Below are positions 8,820 through 16,721 of a stretch of DNA of 64,000 nt, in pieces. The stretch comes from Gammaproteobacteria bacterium (GTDB lineage: Bacteria; Pseudomonadota; Gammaproteobacteria; Enterobacterales; Alteromonadaceae). The translations under genes and the position numbers were made by a program. Location of the stretch: the NCBI GenBank assembly GCA_018825965.1, contig JAHKAA010000043.1, positions 1 through 64,000 on the forward strand, given 5' to 3'. Below the pieces are notes generated by a model that was given only the letters and a program-made list of their open reading frames with translations, did no database searches and was not told where the DNA came from. Within the stretch, counting starts at the first letter, position 1. The number at the start of each line of letters is the position of its first letter.

Positions 8820-9287
8820 ATGAAAGGTAATACACAGGTTATTGCAGCTTTAAACGAGCTGCTGTCGAATGAACTCAGCGCTATGGATCAGTATTTTATC
8901 CACTCCCGTATGTATCACGATTGGGGATTACACAAACTGTTTGAGCGTATCGACCACGAAGTCACGGATGAAAAAGCTCATGCTGCTGCACTGATTGAAC
9001 GTATTTTGTTTTTAGAAGGCACACCGGATTTATCCAAACGTGATCCTTTGCAGGTTGGCACTGATGTACCTTCTATGTTGCAGAATGACTTAAATGTTGA
9101 ATATGCAGTGGGTGCCTTATTGAAAAAGACCATAGCCTTGTGTGAGTCAGTGCAGGACTACGTCACCCGCGATTTACTGATGACCTTACTGGACGACACT
9201 GAAAACGATCACGCCCATTGGCTGGAACAACAGTTGCGCCTGATCAAGCTGATTGGTTTACCTAACTATATTCAGTCGCAAATTTAA
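8820..9287 (+). CDS. bfr: Bacterioferritin, ferroxidase type subunit (haem ligand missing)
   Basis: The 155-residue product is a second bacterioferritin. It keeps the ferroxidase ligands Glu18, Glu51, His54 and Glu94. The last pair lies in DDTENDHAHW, where one residue is inserted relative to E. coli, placing Glu at 128 and His at 131. Position 52 is Lys instead of Met, so it cannot supply the axial haem sulfur. It would oxidise Fe(II) to Fe(III) for storage in the shared shell. Such alpha/beta bacterioferritin pairs are known from Pseudomonas putida and Neisseria. The gene is transcribed with the haem-type subunit and followed by a terminator. Confidence 0.9.
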   Translation: MKGNTQVIAALNELLSNELSAMDQYFIHSRMYHDWGLHKLFERIDHEVTDEKAHAAALIERILFLEGTPDLSKRDPLQVGTDVPSMLQNDLNVEYAVGALLKKTIALCESVQDYVTRDLLMTLLDDTENDHAHWLEQQLRLIKLIGLPNYIQSQI

Positions 9288-9302
9288 TACTGTTGTATGT
9301 GA

Positions 9303-9331
9303 GCAAAAGCACCTTCGGGTGCTTTTTCTGT
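9303..9331 (+). terminator. Intrinsic terminator after the bacterioferritin operon
   Basis: AAAAGCACC-TTCG-GGTGCTTTTT forms a UUCG tetraloop hairpin that ends in a T-run, a typical rho-independent terminator. Confidence 0.9.
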
Positions 9332-9343
9332 TTAAAGCAGCCC

Positions 9344-9402
9344 GATGCAGGAGATGGGGCTGGAATCGAACTTTCATTCTGCCATTGAACTGCGGCCGCA
9401 GG
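9344..9402 (-). other. Possible decayed tRNA fragment
   Basis: On the minus strand AGTTCAATGGCAGAAT is close to a glycine-tRNA D-arm, and GTTCGATTCC follows like a T-loop. The anticodon arm is missing between them, and the T-stem does not pair well, so this cannot be a working tRNA. It may be a remnant or chance likeness. Confidence 0.25.
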
Positions 9403-9461
9403 CATCTTAAAGTACAAAACATCTGTGGAAGTTGTGTATCAATGCTTGAAGGACTTATGTT

Positions 9462-10223
9462 GTGACTCCAGAACAAATTCAACAAGCTGCGGCCTGGCTG
9501 GCGTATTATCGCCGCGGTGGTGAAGCTGCGCCTTTATTACCGGCAGAACTGCGTCCTGCGTCATTGGCTGAAGCTTTTGCTATACAGCAATGGCTATTTA
9601 TTGAGTTGGACTGGCCCGTTGTCGGTTGGAAAGCCGGTCTGCCAGGGCCGGATAAATGGGTGCTGGCGCCTATAGCTAACTTGCAGCAAGGGGAATTGTG
9701 TCAGTTTGAACAACAATCCGATCCGTATAGTATTGAGCCTGAACTGGCATTTTTGCTGGCGACAGATTTACCTGCCCGCAATGAAGCTTATAGCGAAGCG
9801 GAAATCAAAGCAGCCATTGCTGCCACACATCTGGCGCTTGAACTGATTATCCGGCCTTACAAAGCTGATACGGGCGCACAATTCCTGGATCAGTTAGCAG
9901 CCGGTTTATTTAATCAGGGTTTGTATATAGGCCCTGCTTTAGCTGACAATACTTTCCCGGAAAAAGTTGAGCTGGTGCTGGAGTATTCGGGGCAGCAACA
10001 GAAGTTTGATGCTCAGCATCCAAATCTGGATCCGTTATCGCCTTTGTATTGGCTGGTGAACCATTTAAGTCAACAGGGTATTGGTTTAAAACAAGGCCAA
10101 TGGGTGATCACAGGCTCTTATGCTGGCGTAATGCAGGTACCAGCTGATACCTTAGTTAAACTTGAGTTTGGTGCTTTTGGCCAAATCAGTACTCAATGTA
10201 GTCACAATGCTGTGATAAGCTAA
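9462..10223 (+). CDS. 2-keto-4-pentenoate hydratase-like / fumarylacetoacetase-fold enzyme
   Basis: The 253-residue product has the MhpD/DmpE-type pattern: VGWKAGLPG near residue 49, the metal-binding IEPELAFLL near 88, and the C-terminal WVITGSYAGVMQV motif. Relatives hydrate 2-hydroxypenta-2,4-dienoate or decarboxylate 4-oxalocrotonate in meta-cleavage pathways. No other aromatic-degradation genes are nearby, so the real substrate is open. The start is GTG with AAGGA about 9 bases upstream. The CPA2 antiporter gene starts 41 bases downstream, and a shared transcript is possible. The product should be cytosolic. Confidence 0.82.
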   Translation: MTPEQIQQAAAWLAYYRRGGEAAPLLPAELRPASLAEAFAIQQWLFIELDWPVVGWKAGLPGPDKWVLAPIANLQQGELCQFEQQSDPYSIEPELAFLLATDLPARNEAYSEAEIKAAIAATHLALELIIRPYKADTGAQFLDQLAAGLFNQGLYIGPALADNTFPEKVELVLEYSGQQQKFDAQHPNLDPLSPLYWLVNHLSQQGIGLKQGQWVITGSYAGVMQVPADTLVKLEFGAFGQISTQCSHNAVIS

Positions 10224-10264
10224 TCGGCTGATTTGGTTTTTTATTTTGCCACGGAGAGTTCTGG

Positions 10265-11614
10265 ATGGAGTTTTTACCGGCCTGGCCACTGACTATTACG
10301 CCACTGTCTTCTTTCGGCTTGCTGCTATTAATTGGTAGTTTAGGTGGCTATCTGGCGCATCGTATTTCCTGGTTGCCAAGTATCACAGGTTTTATGCTGG
10401 TGGGTTTTTTAGTAGGGCCCAGCGGCTTAGGTTTACTGACAGAGTCAGTATTAAAAGACTCCCGTATATTGATAGACATTACACTGGCATTGATTTTATA
10501 CCGGCTGGGTTCTTCACTGAATTTGCGTTTTTTACGCCAGTCACCGCGTTTGGTGGTGATTGCTCTGGTAGAAAGTAGTTTAACCTTCAGTGCTGTGTTT
10601 ACCGTCTTGTGGTTGTTCCAAATCCCATTAGCGCTGGCCGCTTTAATTGCCGCCATTTTAGTGTCGTCTTCCCCTGCCGTATTATTGCACGTGGCTCATG
10701 AAGTTGGAGCCAAAGGGCCTGTGACTGAAACAGCTAAGTCTTTAGTTGCATTGAATAATCTGCTGTCTTTCCTTGCTTTTGCTTTTGTAGTGCCAGTGTT
10801 ATTGGCGGAGCAGGACGCCAGCTGGCAACAAATTCTGCTGCAGCCTTTGTACTTATTGTTGGGTTCGGCTTTGTTTGGTGGGGTTATTGCTTACGGTCTG
10901 CATTTTTTAACCAGCAGGACTCAAACGGCCGCCCAATACAAAATGGCTCTGGTCGTAGGGGCTTTGATGTTGTGTCTGGGGTTGGCGCAACAATTAAAAC
11001 TATCTGCGCTTTTTGCACCTTTAGTCGTGGGGATCATAGTGCGCAGTATGGAACGTGATGAAGTGGTCTCAGCGCTGGAATTTGGCAGCGCCTTCGAGTT
11101 ATTTTTTATTGTATTGTTTGTGTTTGCTGGTGCCAATTTGCATTTTGCTGAATTGGTAGCCTTTGCTCCTGTCATTATGGCGCTGGTTGCGGTGCGGTGT
11201 GCTGCCAAATGGTTTGGGGTCAGTGTCAGTTCCGTATTATTAGGTCAAACAGTACGAACCGGAGCGTCTTCCGGTTTATTACTTATTCCGATGGCGGGGC
11301 TTGCCATAGGTTTAGTGCAAAGCTCCGGTCAATTAGTGCCTGAACATGCTGCTGTGATCAGCGCTATAGTGTTGGGGGCTGTGACTGTGTTTGAAACCAT
11401 AGGACCTCCTATTGCATCTTATGCGTTTCGCCTGGCGGGAGAAACAGAAGTTCAGGCTTCAGCTGCGAAACAAAAAAAACGTCAGCCACAGCATCCATGG
11501 CAAGCGCAAGGTACAGTGGATGTGGATCTTTCTGCATTGTATGCACCCGAACCTGCGGACGCAGTGCCGTTGGTGCAGGCTGAACCAAAAAGATTTAAAT
11601 TCTGGCGCTGGTGA
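10265..11614 (+). CDS. CPA2-family monovalent cation:proton antiporter
   Basis: The 449-residue product has about 12 membrane segments of the KefB/CPA2 type, with GFMLVGFLVGPSGLG near residue 40, the SSSPAV motif near 133 and GANLHF near 293. It would exchange K+ or Na+ for H+ across the inner membrane. Unlike KefB/KefC it lacks the C-terminal TrkA-N nucleotide-binding domain; the tail after residue 390 is short, charged and probably disordered, so glutathione or NAD gating as in Kef is unlikely. Its stop lies directly beside the stop of the convergent sigma-factor gene, with no gap. Confidence 0.88.
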   Translation: MEFLPAWPLTITPLSSFGLLLLIGSLGGYLAHRISWLPSITGFMLVGFLVGPSGLGLLTESVLKDSRILIDITLALILYRLGSSLNLRFLRQSPRLVVIALVESSLTFSAVFTVLWLFQIPLALAALIAAILVSSSPAVLLHVAHEVGAKGPVTETAKSLVALNNLLSFLAFAFVVPVLLAEQDASWQQILLQPLYLLLGSALFGGVIAYGLHFLTSRTQTAAQYKMALVVGALMLCLGLAQQLKLSALFAPLVVGIIVRSMERDEVVSALEFGSAFELFFIVLFVFAGANLHFAELVAFAPVIMALVAVRCAAKWFGVSVSSVLLGQTVRTGASSGLLLIPMAGLAIGLVQSSGQLVPEHAAVISAIVLGAVTVFETIGPPIASYAFRLAGETEVQASAAKQKKRQPQHPWQAQGTVDVDLSALYAPEPADAVPLVQAEPKRFKFWRW

Positions 11615-12748
11615 TCACCAGTGCCAGCGGCCGCTTTGCATCAGCCCATAAATCAAACCAAATAAACCTGCACTAAAACCTGCAGTCATACCCAGTACAC
11701 ACCAAAGTGCATTTTTTCGCTTTACTCTGGCATGCTCTGCTGCGTCTGGGTATTGCCGCTGCAGCCGTGGGTTGATGATCTGCTGTAAACGCAGTTGGCT
11801 ATAGATCAATCCGGCTATCAACAGCACAAAAGCGGAGACCGGAGCCCAGGCTCCGCTGGTCAGCTCGTAAGCCGCTGTTAGTAGCAGTCCTGATAACAAT
11901 ACCCAAACAATGGTTTTGTTCCGCAACGCTTTTAATGCAGTTTTTTCATCCTCGTTGTCCGCTTTGTTAAGTACAGCTCTCATACCAAACACTACTCCAG
12001 CCACTGCGGCCAAAGCACCTAACATAGCGCCACCCAGCAGCACTGCAATTTTGGCCAGCCAGCCACTTTGTTGTGCGGCAACAGAGACAGAGGTCGCTGC
12101 TGCAGGAGGTGCAAGGCTGGTCAAAGCTGCGGCTATCATAGTGCTGAAGCCTAAGCCCGGTGCAGTGCTGAGCACCAACTGACCATAGCGGGCTAACAAG
12201 CTGTCTTTTAATTGCTCGCGTACTCTGGAGAGTTTTTTCCGCACATTGGCGTCACTTAACCCCAATAAATCAGCCACTTGTTGACTGGATTGTTCTTCAC
12301 GGTAATACAATAAAACGATTTCCCGGCTGTCTTCCGGTAACTGACTGATAAAGTCCAACATAATAATTTGCTGCTGTTCACGCTCCAGCAGCTCTTGCAT
12401 TGAAGCGGCCGGGTCGGCGAAGTTTTCCAACAGGCTTTCCGCTTCGTCACCTAACACTTTTTGTTTTACTTTGTTATCCCGCAGGTAGTTGTAACTGCGG
12501 TGTCTGGTCATTTGGCGAACCCAAGGCAAAAAGCTGGCGGGTTCACGCAGCGTTGCTAACTGATGCCAGATATAAATAAACACCTCTTGCGCTACTTCTT
12601 CGCTGGCATCTAAATCTTTTACTATCGCCAAAGCTATGCCTGTGACCGTATGACGGCACTGACTGATCAGGCGTTCAAAGGCGATGTGATCGCCTGCTGT
12701 GGCTGCAATCACATCAGGTAATAATTTCTGTTCCACTGTAGTTAACAT
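11615..12748 (-). CDS. ECF sigma factor with C-terminal multi-membrane-segment domain
   Basis: The 377-residue protein begins as an ECF sigma factor: region 2 at about 25-95 (DASEEVAQEVFIYIW, FLPWVRQMTRHRSYNYLRD) and region 4 at about 128-182 (LPEDSREIVLLYY, QQVADLLGLSDANVRKKL). Residues 190-377 are a hydrophobic extension with segments near 231-255, 280-296, 301-318 and 347-370. This suggests a sigma factor tethered to the inner membrane, with the tail acting in place of a separate anti-sigma factor; that is inference. The gene follows the secreted alpha/beta hydrolase with a 6-base gap, so the two form an operon. No anti-sigma gene is nearby. Confidence 0.87.
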   Translation of the reverse strand: MLTTVEQKLLPDVIAATAGDHIAFERLISQCRHTVTGIALAIVKDLDASEEVAQEVFIYIWHQLATLREPASFLPWVRQMTRHRSYNYLRDNKVKQKVLGDEAESLLENFADPAASMQELLEREQQQIIMLDFISQLPEDSREIVLLYYREEQSSQQVADLLGLSDANVRKKLSRVREQLKDSLLARYGQLVLSTAPGLGFSTMIAAALTSLAPPAAATSVSVAAQQSGWLAKIAVLLGGAMLGALAAVAGVVFGMRAVLNKADNEDEKTALKALRNKTIVWVLLSGLLLTAAYELTSGAWAPVSAFVLLIAGLIYSQLRLQQIINPRLQRQYPDAAEHARVKRKNALWCVLGMTAGFSAGLFGLIYGLMQSGRWHW

Positions 12749-12754
12749 TTTTTA

Positions 12755-13642
12755 TTATTCCTTTATAAAATCAGTGATTTGCGCTAACAGCCACTCCGGC
12801 TGATCCCACATAATAAAATGCCGTGCCTGCCAGTTAAAGTCCAGCTTCGCTTGAGGAATAGTGTTAATTTGTTGTTGATATAAAGCCTGAACCGCAGGGT
12901 GCATAGCGTCCGAAGGCAAAGCTCCACCAGCTCCTAACAGCAACACAGGTTGTTGAATTTTATGCACTTCGTCGCGTAAATCTGTGGTGAGCAGTTCTGC
13001 TATGACCGCACCTACTGTGTCTGGATCGGACTGGCCCGCCATTTCTGTGATTAGTGTGGCATGTTCTGTACTGCTGACCTGAACTGCCATACCTTGTTTG
13101 GTGCTTTCAGCCAGTTGGGCCGCCGTCATTTGCTGATAATACTGCTGCATCATTTTTGCCTGCGGGACCATTTGAGCCACAGTGGTGTTGCTGTCGCGGC
13201 TAAATACCGGTGCCAGATAAGGCAGTCCATCTACAGCTATAATTTTTCCGGTCAGTTGTGGGGAGGAGCTGGCGAGTTGAAAGGCCAAAAAGGCTCCCAT
13301 GCTATGGCCAATTAATACAGGTTTTTGTAACTGATGCTGCTGAATATAAGCAGCCAGTTGCTGAGTCACTTGTGTTAGTTTCAGGGGGCTGGTCAAAGCC
13401 TTAGTTCCGGCAAAACCTGCGAGGTTGATTTGATGTAACTGGTGATCCGCTTTTAGCTCTGTAACCAGTTGCTGCCATACCCGCTGATCAGACATCAGAC
13501 CAGGGATCAGAATAATAGCCTTGCCCTGGCCTTCTACCTGCACCTGAAAGCCTGGCTCAGGCATTTCATCAGCGTTAAGGCTTTGACTTGTGACTATAAA
13601 TGCAGTGGAACACAGCAGAATAAACAGGTACTTTTTAAACAT
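12755..13642 (-). CDS. Exported alpha/beta hydrolase
   Basis: I set the start at the ATG at 13642, about 8 bases after AGGAG; the upstream in-frame GTG at 13651 abuts that site. The product then begins MFKKYLFILLCSTAFIVTSQ, a signal peptide of about 25 residues. The fold shows the oxyanion stretch ILIPGLMSDQRVW, nucleophile GHSMGAF (Ser), an acidic residue in the VDGLPYL or later strand region, and a C-terminal His in RHFIMWDQP. It is likely a periplasmic esterase or lipase-like enzyme with unknown substrate. Cotranscription with the membrane-tailed sigma factor suggests a shared envelope response. Confidence 0.85.
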   Translation of the reverse strand: MFKKYLFILLCSTAFIVTSQSLNADEMPEPGFQVQVEGQGKAIILIPGLMSDQRVWQQLVTELKADHQLHQINLAGFAGTKALTSPLKLTQVTQQLAAYIQQHQLQKPVLIGHSMGAFLAFQLASSSPQLTGKIIAVDGLPYLAPVFSRDSNTTVAQMVPQAKMMQQYYQQMTAAQLAESTKQGMAVQVSSTEHATLITEMAGQSDPDTVGAVIAELLTTDLRDEVHKIQQPVLLLGAGGALPSDAMHPAVQALYQQQINTIPQAKLDFNWQARHFIMWDQPEWLLAQITDFIKE

Positions 13643-13848
13643 AAGGGTCACTCCTGAAGTGTAGTAAAGCTGCGTATTTATGCAGCACTTCTACCAGGTA
13701 CCCTGGGCTTTGCAGTTTGTGACAGAGTTTTGCATAAATATTTTAGACTTCTAAACTTCTGGCTTTCTATTTTGTTGGTCGTTTTGTAATCTGTCAGGCT
13801 TGAGCACCAAACAAATACCCGTTAGGGTGGATCAGAAGACTACATATC

Positions 13849-13972
13849 TACCCAAAGTAATTGGAGTTGCAGAGAGGCGACAAATGCGTGAGACCCCAGG
13901 AGCATAGTTAACCTATGTGACTGGGGCGAGAGCATGCAGTCAACAAAGCTGCAGCTTCAAGTACGAAGGGTA
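13849..13972. mobile_element. MITE-like palindromic element before ppc
   Basis: The 124-bp element begins TACCCAAAGTAATTGGAG and ends CTTCAAGTACGAAGGGTA. The last 24 bases match the reverse complement of the first 24 at about 18 positions, so it has terminal inverted repeats. Inside is a nested hairpin, CCCCAG...CTGGGG enclosing CATAG...CTATG (about 13897-13926). No reading frame is present. Similar end sequences are familiar to me from dispersed repeats in Shewanella- and Alteromonas-type genomes, which would have to be checked. It ends about 48 bases before the ppc start and may contribute to its leader. Confidence 0.65.
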
Positions 13973-14020
13973 TAGAAAGTGCAGAACAAACTGCAGATAG
14001 TGCAACGAGGAGAGTGGGTG

Positions 14021-16651
14021 ATGTCGCAATATGCTGCCTTGAGGGCAAATGTCGGATTGTTGGGCACCCAGCTGGGTGACACCATACGCAATCAGTTAGG
14101 TGATGCAGTTTTAGAACGTATTGAACAGATTCGGGCTTTAGCCAAAGAAGCGAGGCAAGGCACAGAACTGCAGGATCAGCAATTAAAACAAGTGCTGGCC
14201 AGTTTAACCGATCAGGAAATTCTGCCGGTAGCCCGTGCTTTTGCTCAGTTTTTGAATCTGGCCAATTTAGCTGAGCAGCACCATACCATCAGCAAAGCAG
14301 GCCGGGCTTCTATTGAAAAACCAGAACCAGTGGCCGAATTACTGCAACTCTTGCAGGACAAAGAGGTCAGCCAGGCGAAGATTGAACAGGCCGTTGCTGA
14401 TTTATCCATAGAGCTGGTGCTGACTGCACACCCAACTGAAGTCACCCGCCGTACCCTTATTCATAAACTCACGGAAATAGCCGCCTGCTTAGCAGAGCTG
14501 GAGCAGGATTTATTACCAACACAGCAGCAAAAAACAGAAAACCGCTTATATCAGCTGATCACTCAAGCCTGGCATACCAATGAAATTCGTGAACAGCGGC
14601 CTACACCAGTGGATGAAGCTAAATCTGGTTTTGCCGTCATTGAAACTTCACTTTGGGACGCAGTGCCTGAATTTATCCGTGAACTTGATACGGCACTGAT
14701 CCCTGTGTTGGGCCATGGTCTGGCTTTAGATGCCACACCTATTCGTTTTTCATCCTGGATGGGAGGCGACAGAGACGGTAATCCTTTTGTGACTGCCAAA
14801 GTCACTCGTCAGGTTTTGCTGTTAAGTCGCTGGAAAGCAGCAGATTTATTCTGTCGTGATCTGGATGTACTGGCCAACGAACTGTCGATGGATCAGGTCA
14901 ATGATGCCCTGCGTGCAGTAGTTGGAGAGGCATCAGAGCCTTACCGTAAATTACTGAAAGACTTCCGCCATAAGTTGTTGCACACCAGAGACTGGCTGAC
15001 CGAAGCCTTAAAACACGACAGATTACAACGGCCTGAGGATCTGATTTGGCACAATGAGCAACTGCTGGAACCTTTGCTGCTGTGTTATCAGTCCTTACTC
15101 GACTGTAAAATGCAGGTGGTGGCGGAAGGTTTGCTGAAAGATACCATCCGTCGTGCTTATGCTTTTGGCTTAACTTTGCTGAAGCTGGATGTGCGGCAGG
15201 AATCGGGCCGCCATACTGCTGTGTTCAGCGAATTTACCCGTTATCTGGGGATAGGTGATTATGCCGATTGGGATGAACCCGCCCGCCAGGCCTTTTTATT
15301 GAATGAACTGAGCAGCAAAAGGCCTTTATTCCCGCGTAATTGGCAACCCAGCCCTGAAGTGAAAGAAGTGCTGGATACCTGCGACATAGTGGCTCGTCAT
15401 GGCGCTGAAGCTTTATCCACTTATGTGATTTCAATGGCAGGCAAACCCTCTGATGTGCTGGCCGTGCAGTTATTGCTGAAAGACGCTGGTATTAGCTTCC
15501 CTATGCCAGTTGCACCTTTGTTTGAAACCCTGGCCGATTTAACCAACGCACCGGAATGTATCAGCAAGCTGTTGGCCATCGATTGGTACAGGGGTTATAT
15601 CAATGGCCGTCAGGAAGTGATGATAGGTTATTCGGATTCTGCCAAAGATGCAGGTGCTTTTGCTGCGGCCTGGGCTCAGTACAGTGCACAGGAAGCTTTA
15701 GTGGCTATTTGCCAGCAAGCTAAAGTACAACTAACGCTATTCCACGGTCGTGGCGGTACTATAGGCCGTGGTGGTGGTCCTGCTCATGCTGCTATTTTAT
15801 CTCAGCCGCCAGGGTCGCTTGCTGGTGGTTTGCGGGTGACAGAACAAGGTGAGATGATCCGCTTTAAATTTGGTTTAACTGGTTTAGCAAAGCGTAGTCT
15901 GGCCTTGTATGCCAGTGCTGTATTAGAAGGTGTGTTGTTGCCACCGCCCGTGCCGGAACAAAGCTGGCGTGAACTCATGCAGCAACTGGCTACAGTTTCC
16001 TGTGAAGCGTATAGGGCTGTCGTTCGGCATCATCCTGATTTTGTGCCTTATTTCCGCGCTGCTACTCCTGAGCTTGAACTGGGGCAGTTACCGCTGGGCA
16101 GCCGTCCGCCAAAACGTAATCCAAATGGTGGGGTTGAGAGTTTACGTGCTATTCCGTGGATTTTTGCCTGGTCACAAAACCGGTTGATGTTACCAGCCTG
16201 GTTAGGTGCTGGCAGCGCTTTGGCTGTTGTTGTGGAACAGGGCAAAACAGAACTGCTGGCGCAAATGCGGGCGAAGTGGCCGTTTTTCGCGACCCGCTTG
16301 TCGATGCTGGAAATGGTGTATTTAAAGGCCGATGCTGAAATAGCAGCCTACTATGATGAAAAGCTGGTGCCAGAGGCTTTGTTGCCTTTAGGACAGCAAT
16401 TACGTGATCAACTGGCCGCAGATACAGCCTTGCTGTTGAAGCTGATCCAAAGCGATACGCTGATGGCGAAAGAAGCCTGGATCCGCGAGTCCATTATGCT
16501 GCGTAATACCTATGTAGACCCCTTGCATATATTGCAGGTGGAATTGTTAAATAGAGTCAGGCATGAGCCACAAACGGTCAATGACAGCATTAAACGTGCT
16601 TTGATGGTGACTATCGCAGGTATTGCAGCCGGGATGCGTAACTCGGGTTAA
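14021..16651 (+). CDS. ppc: Phosphoenolpyruvate carboxylase
   Basis: The enzyme adds bicarbonate to phosphoenolpyruvate to make oxaloacetate, refilling the citric-acid cycle. I start at the ATG at 14021, which follows GAGGAG and gives [15 protein letters not shown], matching E. coli Ppc; the longer GTG frame from 13979 runs into the palindromic element. The product is 876 residues. Catalytic motifs seen are [14 protein letters not shown] (active-site His), [35 protein letters not shown] and the usual C-terminus [10 protein letters not shown]. Activators such as acetyl-CoA and inhibition by aspartate are known for the family. A bidirectional terminator follows. Confidence 0.97.
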   Translation: MSQYAALRANVGLLGTQLGDTIRNQLGDAVLERIEQIRALAKEARQGTELQDQQLKQVLASLTDQEILPVARAFAQFLNLANLAEQHHTISKAGRASIEKPEPVAELLQLLQDKEVSQAKIEQAVADLSIELVLTAHPTEVTRRTLIHKLTEIAACLAELEQDLLPTQQQKTENRLYQLITQAWHTNEIREQRPTPVDEAKSGFAVIETSLWDAVPEFIRELDTALIPVLGHGLALDATPIRFSSWMGGDRDGNPFVTAKVTRQVLLLSRWKAADLFCRDLDVLANELSMDQVNDALRAVVGEASEPYRKLLKDFRHKLLHTRDWLTEALKHDRLQRPEDLIWHNEQLLEPLLLCYQSLLDCKMQVVAEGLLKDTIRRAYAFGLTLLKLDVRQESGRHTAVFSEFTRYLGIGDYADWDEPARQAFLLNELSSKRPLFPRNWQPSPEVKEVLDTCDIVARHGAEALSTYVISMAGKPSDVLAVQLLLKDAGISFPMPVAPLFETLADLTNAPECISKLLAIDWYRGYINGRQEVMIGYSDSAKDAGAFAAAWAQYSAQEALVAICQQAKVQLTLFHGRGGTIGRGGGPAHAAILSQPPGSLAGGLRVTEQGEMIRFKFGLTGLAKRSLALYASAVLEGVLLPPPVPEQSWRELMQQLATVSCEAYRAVVRHHPDFVPYFRAATPELELGQLPLGSRPPKRNPNGGVESLRAIPWIFAWSQNRLMLPAWLGAGSALAVVVEQGKTELLAQMRAKWPFFATRLSMLEMVYLKADAEIAAYYDEKLVPEALLPLGQQLRDQLAADTALLLKLIQSDTLMAKEAWIRESIMLRNTYVDPLHILQVELLNRVRHEPQTVNDSIKRALMVTIAGIAAGMRNSG

Positions 16652-16671
16652 GCAGGTGATCTTGTGTTTAT

Positions 16672-16704
16672 AAAAAAAGGGCTCAAAGTACTGAGCCCTT
16701 TTTT
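16672..16704. terminator. Bidirectional terminator between ppc and TonB receptor
   Basis: An A-run precedes GGGCTCA-aagta-CTGAGCCC, followed by TTTTTT. It serves both convergent genes. Confidence 0.9.
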
Positions 16705-16721
16705 GCTTCAAGAGTTAAAAC

